Counted from the stretch's first letter, positions 21,746 through 34,925 are shown. The stretch is 64,000 bases of DNA from Heterocephalus glaber (GCF_000247695.1 NW_004624848.1:1902703-1966702); one strand, 5' to 3'. Notes: generated from the letters alone by a model not told the origin. Made by a program: numbers and translations.

Positions 21746-22329
21746 GCCTTTTTATTACAACCCATTGCATGGGTTCAGTGTAAAATATTCCACGTGTGGC
21801 ATCATATTTGGGCTCAAAATTGCAGACTTGGAGATTTTGGGTTTTCAGAGCAGCTGTACTTTGTTGTAATAGCCTGAATGGATTAATAGAGGAGGTCAGT
21901 ATAACCTCAACTAATAGTTGGAAATGACTGAACTGTTTTAAATAATGCAGTGGCGTGTTTGGATTAAGCTTTAAAATGTTTTGGGTTTCATTGGAAAAGT
22001 AGGGCATTGAGAGACAACTGTGGAAATAAGGGAGCCCCATCACAATGTAATCAGGCGCAACAGTGGCCTAAATCAAAGTGGGGGTTCGGACTCGTGTGAA
22101 GAAGAGTGAAAATCTTAGTGCTGTATTTAGGAGATGAAGTTACCAGAATCTACTGTCATGTAAGATGCTAGAGGAATTTAAGGAATAAGAGCCATCAGCT
22201 GATAACTTCTGTTATGATATCTTAGGGTCAGATACTAAGATGCCTAACACAGTGAAATAAGAGAAACTACCAGTATCAAGGAAACAAGTTAGTATGTATA
22301 TGAGAATGTTTTTGAAACAACCAAATAGA

Positions 22330-22640
22330 TAATTTGGGAAATTATTTGACCTTCTTCCTACTTCCTATTTATCTATCTTCTATTTCTCTCTTATTCATAT
22401 ACATATGAAGCCATGTGATATTTAAGCTTATGTGTCTGACTTCATTCACTTAATATTATGTTCTCAAGTTGAATCCATTTGTCTTCTAATGCCTTGTTTA
22501 TCTTTCTTTATGGCAGAGTAGCATTCCATTGTTTATAAATAACCTTTTCCTTAACCATTAACCTGTTTGTTTCTTCTTTGTAAGATAGTCTTTTTGTCTA
22601 TGATTTGTACTCTGAGTAACATTTTTCCCATTCTTTCAAG
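22330..22640 (-). mobile_element. Old L1 3' fragment, reverse
   Basis: TATGAAGCCATGTGATATTTAAG, TGACTTCATTCACTTAATATTATGTTCTCAAGTTGAATCCATTTG, TATCTTTCTTTATGGCAGAGTAGCATTCCATTG and ACCTTTTCCTTAACCATTAACC follow the antisense wording of the L1M 3' region. Confidence 0.65.
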
Positions 22641-23596
22641 ATTATAATACACAGTACATTAACTTGTTATTCTCCAATTATTTTGTTTTGGATTTTTAAT
22701 TTTTTTCATAGAAGTAAGAGGAAGTTTTTTACATTTTTATTAATATCTATGTTATATTAAAAGAGATAATCTAGCACAGCAGGAACATCAGACAATGGAA
22801 TTGTGTAGAACCATAGATATTCTTCTGAACATACAAGGTTTGTGAAACCTGCCAGTTATCCAACAATGTATGTCAAATAATCATAATCATTAACACTATT
22901 GATATTTTTACATGGCAGGTACATACATGGAAATATATGTGGAGAATAGATGGGCCATACACACATATATCACATATCCTTCTATCGTCCTGTGATGTAG
23001 GGGTGCACCTCCAGTACAGATGACAGGATAGACACAAGGCTCCATCACTTGCTCAGCTGCACACTTTTTTGTCAGAGCCGGGATGAACATCGACAGAGTG
23101 GGGCTTGCTTCCTGCCCACCAAGCTATCCCTCTCTGTTACAAATATGAAAGGACTAAATGTAAAATTTAATGTGAGTATGGAACTTAGGGAAGAGACAGA
23201 AAATGAGCTTGGAGTTATGAGAACATTGACAGAGTAAACAGGAACGAGAAAAGGCCCAGGACTGGACCTGGGTCGGCACACGTGCAGCAGAGGAGGAGAA
23301 GCCAGAACAGGGTGAGCAATGCTGGGTAGCCTCACACGGTGGCCCTGGAGGAGTGTGGTGTTTGGAGTGAAGTTGAGATCTGGAGACAGGCAGGAGCGGA
23401 CAGTTACCCCTGGGTTGGTGAGATCTAAATTGCTGGAATCCTTTACCGGGGAAGTTGGGCCGGGAGCAGGAGCCCAGGTAGAGGGACAGAGGGGAACCGT
23501 GGGGGATGAGTCGGGGGGTCATATCCCTTGAGCACCTTTGCAGAGTTTGCTTCTGCAGGGATGGAGACACGCAACACTGTTGATTGTGAGGCAGTG

Positions 23597-23815
23597 GTGA
23601 GCATTAGTTTGCCAGAGCCACTGTAAGAAATCGCCATAGACCATGGCTTCACATAAGAGAGAGCTTTACACTTGAGGATTCTGAAAGTCTCAGGATCACT
23701 GGCATCCTCCCTCCATGGCTTAGAGGGAGAGTCTCTGCCTCTCAGTTTTTGGTGGCTCTAGGCTTTCCTTTTTACACCAATGTCTGCAGGTGTCCCTGTG
23801 TCACCATAGCATAGT
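23597..23815 (-). mobile_element. MaLR-type LTR fragment, reverse
   Basis: GAGCATTAGTTTGCCAGAGCCACTGTAAGAAATCGCC resembles the reversed LTR 3' terminus (TAGTTTGCTAGGGCTGCTGTAACAAA); TTTTTGGTGGCTCTAGGCTTTCC and ACACCAATGTCTGCAGG fit its interior. Truncated. Confidence 0.5.
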
Positions 23816-24184
23816 AACTTGAGTTGCTACTGTCGTACAATTGAAAGTTTGCTAAAAGAGTTGATTGATGGTGTTTTCATTACAAAAAAAAAATGAAAGG
23901 CAACTTTGTAAGGATTTATTAGGGAAATAAAAGTGGTCATAGATCATAGCACGTATGATGTGCTGAGAAGACCCAATGAAGAGTGAGGCTGTATGTGCAC
24001 CTTGTGAGACCCAAGCTGAGCTGTAATGGAAGCTGCAACAATCAATGATGGCAGCTGCTTCAGGAACCAATTTAAGACAAGCATTTTCAAAATTTAGATA
24101 CAAGCACAGTGGTTTAAAATTATATTTCAAATCAGACATTTTAAACAGGTCTGAAGAGCTAATAGCTCTAGTTTAATATATAAA

Positions 24185-24186
<2 letters not shown>

Positions 24187-24254
<68 letters not shown>
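24187..24254. repeat. (TC)n(AC)n compound microsatellite
   Basis: About 35 bp of pure TC followed without a break by about 33 bp of pure AC. Confidence 0.97.
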
Positions 24255-24257
<3 letters not shown>

Positions 24258-27040
24258 AACCAAGGTTACTGAACTTAGTTATTCTATCCTTAGTGGAAAA
24301 GTAACAATTTATTTGGATGGTTGTCATATTTGCAAACTATGACATATCTTCAGACATTGACACTGTAAATATTAATGTTAAATTACTCTTTTTTGAGGTC
24401 AGTAACATACAGGAAATATTTGAGAACTTTTTTGTTTTAGAGACTAGAGCAAGTTGGACCTTGATTTTTGCTCTTCTGTTTATTCATCTCATGAATGTAT
24501 GTATGCTCCTAGTTTGCTGTAATAAGCAGAATTACTAAAATGAGAGCATGGCATAGCAGTCAAGCCACACCCTCAACCAAAAAGGCTGGAAACTCTAGGA
24601 TTTTTTCAGTGCTCTTGTTTTTTAAAATATAGTTTATTACCAGGACTTAAATATTAGATTGAGCAACAAAATCAACCAACTGGCAGCCCTGGGCATCCAT
24701 ACTCAGACGGCAAGCATAGGCTGAGGCTAGGCTGAGAAGCAGCTGTGATTTACTGGTGCTGCCAGCCCTGGATTGCAGGTTGGTGATATCTCTCCTTCCC
24801 CACTTCAATGCAGTAGCTTCCTATTTCCTGCCTAAGCAGTAGCAGATATTTGAATTTGCAGCTCCTGCTCTAACATTCTCACCTTCAGTGATCTTGAATG
24901 ACCAGCATCAATAAGGAAGATGAAGGAGAGTCAGTTTGATGTGATCATGAGCCACAAAGGAAAGGAAGGAAAGAGGAACGGTAATAAAATTTGTTTGGGG
25001 CTTGTTTATGCGAGGTCATGGCATGTCAAGTATGAGAGAGAGAAATGACAGCTGAAATTGGAAAAGAAATTTGGACTTGAAATATCATGCCTGACTGGAA
25101 TTCAAGCAGCAGAAAATAACAATGAAGGGGAAGAGGTCAAACTCTGGGAAAGTCGCCGAGAGCAATAAGAGGGCCTTCGACTGAACCTTGAAAATTATCA
25201 TTCTAGGTGCTGATGGTGGCTGGCTAGTTATTGTGGAGACAAGCAGGAAGGGCAGGCAGGCGAAAGTCAATTTTGTGGGTAAAGAAAAAAAAGAACCCTA
25301 ACTATGTTGGGAACATTCACAATAGTACTTGATGGCGAATTTTGAGGAAATGACTTCAAGTATTTTAAATGAGTTGCTATTTTAAAGTCAAACTGGTTCT
25401 GCCAGAACGGCTGATGGCAAGGCACTGAATTCATAAATAATACATGATTTACAAATGTGAAATTCTCGGCCTGCATTATTTGCTACTATGAGATTTTGAC
25501 ATACAGTATGTGCATTAGGGGTTTCAGTACTAATTCAGTAGAAATGTGCTTTATTTAATTACAGTACTATTTAGGACAAAACATTGGTATTTTCTTGGGT
25601 TTCTAAAAAAGTCTGGCTCACCATTTAATTTAACAAAGAATTATAATTGTTCGACTGAATTAAAGAACCATAGAATGATAAACCTGTGTGAATTAGTTTG
25701 ACTCCACTTAATGAATTCTTATTTACAGGCATAATACATTGCAATACCTTAATTCACTCTCTATATTAAATAATACAATTTTAGAAGAAAATGTAAATGC
25801 TTTTTTGACCACAATGCTAATCATGATACTTTTCCTCTTTCCTTGAGTTAATGACTATTATATGTTACATATCATTCTAAACTTTGCTATTTACAGATTC
25901 ATGTTGAAGTCAATCAATTTGTTCTTAAATAAAACAATATATTATAGAGTGAAAAAGCAAATTAGATTTTAGTAAATCTATTATGATATTGTTTATATAA
26001 AAATGAATGTACTCATGCAAAATACTACTACATATGTTCTCCAAGTTCCTAGTACTGTCTCCTCTTCCTTCTTCCTCCACCTTGCCTTTTCTTAATGACC
26101 TGCACAGTGATAACCTCTATCAATATATGGTTTAAATATTTTTGAGCATTCTTGAAGCACACTTCTAGCTATGTAAGTAGCTAGTGCTCCACAGACATTT
26201 TAAATGCAATAAAATTGGAGTTCATCACCTTTCACTTTTACCTTCTTTGTGCCAGCTTTCCCTGTTTTGTCTTATGTGCTGCAGTCTGCAGAGTCTTTCC
26301 AGGTGCTTTGTTCTCAGCTTCTATGTTTTCCAATGATTTGCTTCCTTACAGCCCTAACTGAACATTTCCCACACTAGGCCACATCTATCATGTGAATTTA
26401 GACCAGGGTTAGTTATCTATCTCTGAGGCACTGAACCTATAATCATAGTTGTGTATTTTAAAAGATTCCTTCAGTTGGGGTTCTTGAAAAATTATATAAT
26501 TTTCAGGATGAGATTTCCAAGAATGCTAAATGTCTATATGCAATATTCTCATTTAATATGTCATTTATCATTGTTATCTTTCTGATTTACAAATCATTTA
26601 ATATTACTTTATAATAAGAATAACTTTCTCAATTTTAGCTAATTCCTGGTGAAATTTATTATGAGGAATATACTATGGCCAACATAAAAAAGACCTGATA
26701 ATTGGTGTAAAAAATTAGGAAATATTTCAAGAGTTATAATGCTCTGTAAAGATTATGGATACTGTGACTATCCAGGGATACAAATTTTTTCTAATATGCA
26801 TTCCTTCAGAGAGATTAATTTCTTTATAAGACCACATTTTCAAAAATGGCAAATCCTCATCAAGAATTCTTAGAGAAGGTCCTTCTTCACAAATGTCTTA
26901 GAGATTGTCTTTTTGTGTCTTCCAGTGTATCAGTTATAAATAAGGAAAATGATCTGATTAGTCATATCCATTATTCTGTTACCTGTTCCTAGTTTTTTCC
27001 TACTGTCATGTGCTTGAGTTGATCAATCTTTTCTGCCTGT
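24255..27040. other. Intergenic, nothing recognised
   Basis: AT-rich unique DNA with a slightly GC-richer part at about 24660-25280. No repeat or gene motif that I can support. Confidence 0.45.
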
Positions 27041-27402
27041 ATGTTAAGGTTTAAACCACGGTGTCCCCCCAGAATCTCGTGTGTTAGCCGTCTGGCTTTT
27101 AGGAGGTGAGTGAGAATCCATGAAGAATCAGTGGCTGGGTATGCATTTAGGAAATAGGCCCCACGGAGAGATGGGAAAGGAAGGTCACTGGGCTCATGAC
27201 TGGAGGGTGGATGCCCCTCTGCAGCTCCTCCCTTTGCTTGCTGCTTCCTTGCTGCCATGAGGTGAGCAGCTTTCCTCCTCTAGGCCCTTCTGTCTTCCCT
27301 TCCTGCCTTGGAGCCAGCTGACCATGAGCTAAATTAATGTCTCCTCCTTTAAGCTGTGGATGTGGGGTGTTTTGGCCCAGTAGTGAGAAGGTGATTAAGA
27401 TG
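27041..27402 (+). mobile_element. MaLR-type solo LTR
   Basis: TGTTAAGGTTTAAACCACGGTGTCCCCCCAGAATCTCGTGTG is a typical MaLR LTR start ('...gtgtccccc.aaa.tcatgtgtt'). GCTGCTTCCTTGCTGCCATGAGGTGAGCAGC, CTTGGAGCCAGCTGACCATGAGCTAAATTAATGTCTCCTCCTTTAAGC match the interior and polyadenylation region. The minus-strand open frame 26989-27258 is spurious. Confidence 0.65.
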
Positions 27403-27599
27403 CTCAGAAGTCATTGCAGTGTGATGATAACCTGAAGATCTTGGTGATGTTGTGTACTCCTCAAATAATTTGAGGAGTAGAAGCTAATTGTGAGCACAGC
27501 AGGAAAAAAATCTATAAAGACTCCCCTGTAGTATGCATGCTGTAAATTGACTATATGTATCACTATGGCTTATTAAATGAATCTTGAAAATCTGTATTA

Positions 27600-27835
27600 A
27601 TTACAGTGCTTCAGAGAAATAGAAGGAATATCAATAGCTCAGTTTATTCATTTTTATATTTAGCATCTATCCATCTATCTGGAGGTGGAGAGAGATTTTA
27701 AGGAATTAGCTCTGGAGCTCATTGGGGCTGGCAATTCAAATCTGTACAACAAGCTGGAAATTCAGACCATATTGTAGTCTTGAGACTCCATCTTCTTTTG
27801 TCAACCTCAGCCACAATATCATTGGCATCTTCTCT
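27600..27835 (-). mobile_element. ERVL/MLT2-type LTR fragment, reverse
   Basis: TTACAGTGCTTCAGAGAAATAGAAGG is the reversed LTR 3' end; GGTGGAGAGAGATTTTAAGGAATTAGCTCTGGAGCTCATTGGGGCTGGCAATTCAAATCTG, then CATATTGTAGTCTTGAGACTCCATCTTC follow reversed MLT2 wording. It supplies the first part of the 159-codon open frame at 27722-28201, which is therefore not a gene. Confidence 0.55.
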
Positions 27836-29602
27836 GTTCCCCTTTCTCTCTCTCTCTCTCCTCTTCCTAAATCTCCTTTCTCTCATTTTCCCTTCCAGTG
27901 CCTCATCCCTTCCTCCTTTCTCTTTTTCTTTTTACCCTGGATTCTTTTCTTAATGAATAATTTGTTGTTTTCATTAATAACAATAAATTGGGGAACGTTA
28001 CTAGATGGTTCATTTTCTCCAGTTATCAAACTGAGGATACAATTTGAAATCATAGAAAAAAAGTCATTGTTGGGGATGATGGCTGAAAACTCTCTTGACA
28101 GTCTGAATGACATTCTTGGTCTTGTTTCTTCTTATATTTTTGAATTTAAATTCAACTCGCTGTTATCAATTGGTGGTCTAGAGTTTCACACAAAAGTTTA
28201 GTATTAAAATATTGGTATTTGGTTAACCATGATAAATGTTGAAATTGTGACATAAATTCTCATTTATGGTTTTAAATCTATCATTTTCAGAGATTTAGGA
28301 ATACATATGACTGAATTATTTTGAACTACTTTGACCACACATCAAATGCATATTTCAGGTCTAAAAATAAATAATAATTAAGACCTCCTGTGAAGTGCTA
28401 CTTTTTGCTGAGTCATGTAAGATTCACAAAATGTATTTTAACATCACAAGTTAGTGTAACTTAAAAATACTTATTTAAAATTAAACATTGTTTAGGTTTA
28501 TATTTAGATTTGCAGTAACAATTTGTTTTTATTAATGTGAAAATGAAAAAACAATTTAAAACATGAGATGTGTGGGAGAAAATCTTGAATTAAATTTGCA
28601 ATAACATACCTTGGCAAATAAAATATATTGCCAAAGTACAAATAAACCAGTGTGACTAATGTGTAATTATTTGAATTGAAAAAAAGAACAAAAAAGCTCT
28701 GTGTTGTGTAAACCCTAAAGTAGGAAATCAGTGTTGAAAATTATGTTTACTTATGTTTCCTCAGTATCCCAGACTTTCAAAGTTCTTTCCTTTTGATTAA
28801 AATATTGTCATTTTTCATAACTACATGTAAGGTACTTTGTATTGTCAAAAAGAGATTTATGAATGATTTTTATTTAGTTTCCAAACATTTTAATTGCTAG
28901 TTTTATCAGACCAGCTCACATTAACTACTCTGAAGATTTTAGAAGTTACTCAATAGATGTACAAAAATTTTATTTAGCATCTGGCTATGCTTTTAGTTTG
29001 CTGCTTAATGTTCCATTGTAAAACCATATAGTATATCAGTAAGGGTAATTTTATCTCTTCATCAAACCTACAACTTTATGCTTGGTATGTTCATTATATT
29101 TTAATTCAAAGTAAATAGTGTCAAACCTACATTCTTTGCTTGTAACATATTTATGATAACTCAGATACTGGCCATTCTTATGTTAATATGTGCAGAAAAG
29201 ATAAAATTTTGATACTGTTTGGCTTTGTGTGAAACAAATTTTGTGTCTCTAGGAAAACATTTATTCTTTGCATTAAAATTTTATGTCTCTGACACAAATT
29301 AAAATGTTCGGAAAACATTAAAAAATTAATAGAGTACTACAAGTGCACTTTATTGCAAAAATAAGAGAAAGTATTTTTCCTTGGGTTGAAATGTAAACAC
29401 AAGCATGGTAAACTATAGAAGTAAATTTTTTAAATGAACCACTTCAATCTAAAGAAATCGATTTAGTGTCAACACAATTTCTTCTATTTCTCAACTTACA
29501 TATAGCTTATTTATAGAAAAGTTATTAGCTTGTATGAAAATTATTCTTTTTTGACTCTGGACAAAATGTTTAAGAAACAAAATGAGAAAAGGCCAGAAAA
29601 TC
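27836..29602. other. AT-rich intergenic DNA
   Basis: After a short C/T-rich patch (27840-27925) the sequence is strongly AT-rich. Nothing else recognised. Confidence 0.45.
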
Positions 29603-29617
29603 ACCACACACACAGAA

Positions 29618-29650
<33 letters not shown>

Positions 29651-29656
29651 CTCACT
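29603..29656. repeat. (CA)n microsatellite with interruptions
   Basis: CA repeats with a few single-base interruptions (AGAAA, CGC, CTC). It runs through the short open frames on this strand. Confidence 0.95.
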
Positions 29657-30053
29657 GGTATTCTAAACAAACCTTCTATGTCAAGGATGCATTTTTCAGA
29701 ACCACATTCCCAGGATAAAGATAAAAATAATATAGAGGTCTCACATTTCCCTATTAAATATGATAAAGAAGCCTATGTAAAGCTTTATACCCTACTTAAG
29801 TACAAAGAGAATAGTGATTTAGTGGTTTCTAGATCCAGATCTTTCAGGTTTAACAAAGGGTTAAAAAAAACTGTACCCTGTGGCAGAAACCACAGAAAAG
29901 CATGTCAGTGTAAAAGATTGTCATCTATCAAATCAGCATATTCTCCTTTCCTCTTCTAATAGCTCAGCTGTCACAATTGGGGAATCATAGGAATGTTATA
30001 CTGGAGGCAGTAAACACATTGCACTGGGGGCCTAGAAGGGTGGGTTGTGGGTT

Positions 30054-30436
30054 TGTTAGTTACCTTTCCACCGCTTTAACAGAGTACCTGGAAAAATTAA
30101 AGTTAAAGCACAAGAGGTTTATCTCGGCTCATGTTTTCAGAGGGTCTAGTCCATAATAGGGCAGACTCACTGCTTTTAAGCTTCTAAGGGGGTCTGTGGG
30201 TGGTAAAGTCCAGGAGTATGTGGTGGAGCAACCTGCTTACCTCATAGCTGGAAGCAAAAGAGGGAGAGGAGAGAGCTAGGACCCATCACCTCCTCTGAGA
30301 GCATGTGTTTCACGTGACCTAAGATTCTGCCATTGGTCCTCACCTGCTAAAGCTTCTACTACTTCCCATAGGCGCCCCCTCTGGGACCAGGCCTCTAACA
30401 CACAGACCCTTAGGGGACACTCGGGATCCAAATTAC
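30054..30436 (-). mobile_element. MaLR-type solo LTR, reverse
   Basis: Bounded by TGTTAGTTACC and ATTACA. GCTTTAACAGAGTACCTGG, CACAAGAGGTTTATCTCGGCTCATGTTTTCAGAGG are the reversed 3' part (compare 'gctataacagaatacctgag ... gaggtttatttggctcatggttct'), and CACTCGGGATCCAAATTACA the reversed 5' end. GGCGCCCCCTCTGG at 30371-30384 is near a CTCF core but one base short. Confidence 0.65.
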
Positions 30437-30689
30437 AGTGCTGGGAGTCCATGTGAGTGTAAACCATGGCCTTGGGAAATGTCACCGTTGGTTTTCAGAA
30501 TTGCTGCTAGGTAGTGACATCAGGGCGGAACTCTCACAGCCCATCCAAGGATCCACTGGCAAGTCAGTTATTGTTACGAACATCACTATTGACACAGTGA
30601 TGACATTAGCAGGGAACCTGTTGCTGCTAGAGGTAATCTTGCTGTGGAGTTGATTGGATTGAGAGACCTGGAGATATGATTAAATTTTG

Positions 30690-31019
30690 AGGTTGCTGAC
30701 TTTATCAGTGGTTAATGCACTGATGCATTCAAGCTCAATAGCTTTATCTGTGAGTGGAATGAAATTGGATGAGATCAGTCCCTGGTCAGGGTCAGCCCCT
30801 CCCTTTCTGGCTCTGCCATTGTGCTTCCCAACTGGCCCAAGGTGAGCAGTGCTCCACCACCGTGCTCTTGAGCTCTGATGGTCCTGCTTTACTGCAGGCC
30901 TAGCTGCAGTGGAGTCAGGTGAATGCAGAGAACCTATGACCCTGTGAACCAAAGTAAACTTTCCTCATTAAGTTGTTCATGTCAGGCATTCAGACCCAGT
31001 GACTGAAAGTTGACTAATT
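30690..31019 (+). mobile_element. MaLR-type LTR
   Basis: CTTTATCAGTGGTTAATGCACTGATGCATTC, TGTGAACCAAAGTAAACTTTCCTCATTAAGTTGTTCATGTCAGGCATTC and GACTGAAAGTTGACTAATTA follow the MaLR order (AATAAA-like site, then TCAGGTATTTTGT...ACTGACTAACA). The 5' end is not clear. The minus-strand open frame 30680-30952 is spurious. Confidence 0.6.
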
Positions 31020-32562
31020 ACTCGGTCTCTGTTCCTTATTGCACACCAGTGACACAGTGCAGGTTCCCCCCTCCTAATTCAGTGACCTGTCTGTGCGCTA
31101 ACCCTGCAAGTTCAGTAGGATTGCCGTAGCATCTAGGACCCTGGCTAAGGCCTTATCCTTTGGGCTTCCTCCAAAACCACACTTTCATAAAAAGTCCTTT
31201 GGGAGATAAATCCTCCTTGAATTATTTCAGGAGTGCTATTTTCTGCCTTTGGAACTTCTTTACACTTTTTTATTCCTTGATGTTAATTTCTCTCATATCT
31301 AGGTTTTTGCTCATTGTTTTCACTGCAGATTTTATTCATCAACATCTTGTCTTTTCTGCAGTCCTGGTCTCTTCTAATTCTTAGATATGAAAACCTCACA
31401 TAATAATTTTAGACCTGCGTTGATCTCTTATGAGGAACTGAATTCGTTTCTTTCAATACCCTTTCTTGAGGCCATAGGATTGTTCTAATGCCACAAAGAA
31501 ACTTACTCTTTAAAATAAATTCTCTTTCAGCCTTTCCTATGACTATTTTCTTGTATGCACAGTGAAACAGCTATGCTTTCCTCATATTGAAAAGTGAAGT
31601 GGATTCTGTCCAAAATTCCAAGTTTGCCAGGGCAAGAGGGAAGGCTTTTGCAGGAAGTTTAAATTTACCATAATTTATCCTGAGTAAAGGTTTCAGGGGA
31701 ATTCCTTAGGAGGAAGCCACGTTCATAGTTTAGCAACTTTCCCTTTTTGAAAAAGGGGATAGTGAAAAATGTTTCATATGAGAGCTGAAAAATAGTGACA
31801 AGAACGCCTCCAGTTTTTAACCTAAAAGTATCCATCATTACAACAATGAATTCAAAATCCTTCCTTCCCCTGAATTTCCCCTATGAGGGACAGACTTTGC
31901 GGCAGGAACTCTTTCCAGGACCATTGCTGGGATTTAGCCTTCCTTCAGGACAACACCAGCCTGGAGCCCTAATTCCCTGGCTTTGAAGTAATATTGGAAA
32001 ATATTTATTAATTTTAACACTTAAGTTTTATTATTATTAATTTCCAAGGTTTCTACATTATGTTTATATAATGTGATATGAGTAACTTGTTTTGAAATTT
32101 ATGTGGGTAACTATTACACTAGATAAGTAGATATCCTATATGATGTAATCAGAACAATTAATTTTTAACTCCTATTATCTGCTGAAACCTTTTCTATTCT
32201 TTCATTCTCTTGGGATAAAATAAAGGATAAGTCCCACAAACTGTGCCCTGATTTCCAGAAAATAAATTTTCTGTAGTGTTTTGTTTTACTTAAAAATGTC
32301 AGTTTAGGAACTGAAGTGTGATCAAAATATGTGGCAAATGTCTAAACTTAAAAAAAATTATTACAGCAAAACACGTATTGTCATGAATCCCTCTCAAATA
32401 CTCCCCTTTATTTTGAAAACACTTCTCTCATTATTTTATCACTTTCTAAAGCAGTTCTGGAAGTCCTCTTTCATGAGTGTCTTACTAGCTCTTATCAAAA
32501 ATATGGTGAATGGTGCTGCTGAGTGTAACCCAATACAAAAGCAGACTTGTAAAATGATTAAA
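31020..32562. other. Intergenic, nothing recognised
   Basis: No repeat or gene signal that I can name. The part of the 136-codon frame 32329-32739 lying here has no known domain, and the frame runs into a SINE. Confidence 0.45.
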
Positions 32563-32662
32563 GGGAGGGGTGGGGATTTAGCTCAGTTGTTCCACTGCCT
32601 GCCTCGCAAGTGCAAGGTCCCTAGTTCGATCACTAGCACCAAAAAAAAAAAAAAAAAAAAAA
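32563..32662 (+). repeat. ID-like SINE with poly(A)
   Basis: GGGGTGGGGATTTAGCTCAG (box A), CTGCCTGCCTCGCAAGTGCAAGG, then box B AGTTCGATCACTAG and ACC followed by 22 A. A tRNA-derived SINE, not a tRNA gene: no 3' acceptor strand pairs with its 5' end. Belongs to the same subgroup as 59261 and 59455. Confidence 0.85.
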
Positions 32663-33132
32663 TAGTGAAAATGGCCATATTTTCAAAATTGTTATACAAG
32701 TTTAATGGGACTTCCAGCTCTTCCCCAAAGTCAAAATGACCATGAAAGGTAAATCTTTTGAATTAGTGAAGGCAGCCACAGCAGTGCAACCAAGGCACTC
32801 AAGAAAGAGAACTTAGAACATTTTCAGAAAGTGCCAAGAATGATTGTGTTTGAAGCAAGGAGGAGGACTTTGAGGAGGGTAATGGCAAGTTGTCCTTTAC
32901 TGTAGTACATTTAAAAAAAAATTAAATAGTATCTGTATTTTTCAATCTCACAACATACAGATTAAAAATTCCAAATTCATATAAAGCTGAAAGTTTTCCC
33001 AAAACAATTCATGCAGAATGCCAAACATATATATAATATCATCATTTTCCTTCACTTGTCTGGAAGCTCTATGACATTTGTTGAAGTACCTGGTTAATAT
33101 GTAAGATGTGCCAAGGCTTATAAGAATTAATC

Positions 33133-33216
33133 CAGGGCTGAGGAGTTAGCTCAATGGCACCACACCTATCTGGGAGGTACAAGGTCCTAAGTTCCATCCC
33201 TGGGACACAAAAAAAT
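33133..33216 (+). repeat. ID-like SINE (diverged)
   Basis: CAGGGCTGAGGAGTTAGCTCAATGG, GAGGTACAAGGTCCTAAGTTCCATCCCTGGGACAC and an A tail. Short matching ATTAATC flanks on both sides may be a target-site duplication. Confidence 0.75.
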
Positions 33217-33269
33217 TAATCACAAATAGCAAGTATTTAAGAATGCAAAATAGATTTTAAAAAATAAAG

Positions 33270-33418
33270 TCGCACATGGCGATGCACTCCTGTCACATCA
33301 GCATTGAAGAGACTGAGGCAGGAGGACTGCCATGAGTTTGAGGCCAGCCTGGGCTATGTAGAGAGTTCAAGGCCTGCCTGAGCTACATAACACAATTGTG
33401 TCTCAAAAAAATAAAAAT
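33270..33418 (+). repeat. B1 SINE
   Basis: ATGGCGATGCACTCCTGTCACATCAGC, GACTGAGGCAGGAGGACTGCCATGAGTTTGAGGCCAGCCTGGGCTATGTAGAGAG, and TGTCTCAAAAAAATAAAAA. The internal duplication GCCTGGGCTATGTAGAGAGTTCAAGG / GCCTGAGCTACATAA is the B1 hallmark. Flanked by TTTTAAAAAATAAA-like direct repeats. Confidence 0.85.
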
Positions 33419-34654
33419 TTTTAAAAATAAATATGTTAACATGCTATAGTATTATTAGAAAAATTCCATGAACATTATTATGTATAGGCAGAAACATTTA
33501 TCATTTCCCTAGTGAGTGCTTAGCTTTCTCCTTACACTTTGCTCCAATTTATGGCTCTCTTGGTTTTCTTGGTAAGTTTTCATTTTTGCTTTTACTCTTC
33601 ACATCTCCATTCAGTTCTCCCGTTGTCTACCTGCTTTTATGCCTACCTTGAAGGCCTTTTTTTTCTTTGAAGATTGTTTTAAATAATGAGAGGGATGCTG
33701 ATGGAATAAATGGTAATATATATATAATCAAATATATACATATAAGTTTTAAATATGTCTGTTATTGATCCTTCATATGAACCCTTGTCCTTTGAGGAAT
33801 ATTACACTTATTATTTTTTTAAAGACCTAGAAAACAATCCAGAAGTACATGTTTTTAGAAAAAGGAAAACTTAAGGACCTTCCATAAAACTTACACAGGT
33901 ACAGGAAATGTCTACCAGGTACAGAATGACTGCTTGCTCTGCAGCGTGTGATTCTTTCAGTTACTGAAGGCTGAGATCATTTCTAATTTGATTGGCCTGT
34001 TGAGGGCTAGACGCTCAGCCTCACTTCCTGGTGTCATCCTGCGCTTCTTCTGAAGCTTCCCAGATGGACGTGCGGCAGGTTCTCAGGTCCGTTACAGATG
34101 TGAGTTCATTTCAACCTTGCACATCCTTCTCCATGGCTGTTCTTCTACTCAGCTAGTACAGTGTTCTATTACGCTGTGACCTTGGCTACTGTAAATTTAT
34201 GTTAGTTCAGATCATGTCTTTTTTTAGACAAAGTACATGTGCCTTGTCTTCGGCTTTCAAGAAGCTTGTCAAATAATACCAGAGGAAGCTAAACTTTATG
34301 TGAAACACATGCTGAGTTCCCCTTATCAATTAATGACTGGAATGCAAAGCAATTTAAACAAGCAAGGAAATAAGTCTGAGTGTCTGAAGGAAAGCACAAC
34401 AAAATAAATCTGTGGTGATAAAATTAGAAGAATCGAAGTCTAAAGGATAGCTTCTCAAAGCTTAAACACATGATTGTAAAGAGTAATCCCACTTCCTATG
34501 AAAGTAACAGCCTCTCAAAGCTGAGACCAAGAAATTTGAAAGTGGAGTTTTGACATCAGAGAAAAATGCTGTGACAAATAGGACACACATGTAAATACTG
34601 AATAGTTTCTCTGGTGTGAAAAACTAAAACTGCAAATAAGGATCAAAATGTATA
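33419..34654. other. Intergenic, nothing recognised
   Basis: AT-rich, with a slightly GC-richer patch at about 33940-34160. No recognised feature. Confidence 0.45.
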
Positions 34655-34925
34655 ATTGATACTGTGAAATAGGAAGAAAAGGTCTAAAGGAGTAGGGGAA
34701 GTGGGAGGCGTAGGGGAAAGAAAAGAAGGGAATATGAGAAAGGGGAAAAAATGGAAACAAAGTCTTTGTAAATAGGGAAGGGTGGAGAGGGAGAAGGGAG
34801 GGCAGGGGAATGGGGAAAAATAAGAACCAAGATACATCGTGTAAAGGTACAAGATCCCAATGATGAATGTGACTGTATTGTATACCTAAAATGTACCAAT
34901 ACACTTAATGGAAAAAAAAGAAAGA
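34655..34925 (+). mobile_element. L1 3' UTR/3' end
   Basis: Purine-rich G tract (GAGTAGGGGAAGTGGGAGG, GGAGAGGGAGAAGGGAGGGCAGGGG), then AATAAGAACCAAGATACATCG, AGATCCCAATGATGAATGTGAC, TATACCTAAAATGTACCAATACAC and an A-rich tail. This is the most complete reference copy of this L1 3' end in the window. The minus-strand open frames 34515-34965 are the antisense pyrimidine tract. Confidence 0.8.

Noticed and set aside
21322..21783. 153-codon plus-strand open frame rich in Pro, Phe and Ser
   Set aside because: It is the C/T-rich antisense of two L1 3' UTRs; the same artefact occurs at 34515-34965.
27722..28201. 159-codon plus-strand open frame
   Set aside because: Its first half lies in a reversed ERVL-type LTR and a C/T tract; no protein family recognised.
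30371..30384. Third CTCF-like site
   Set aside because: GGCGCCCCCTCTGG lacks one base of the core spacing and sits in a MaLR LTR; too weak to list.
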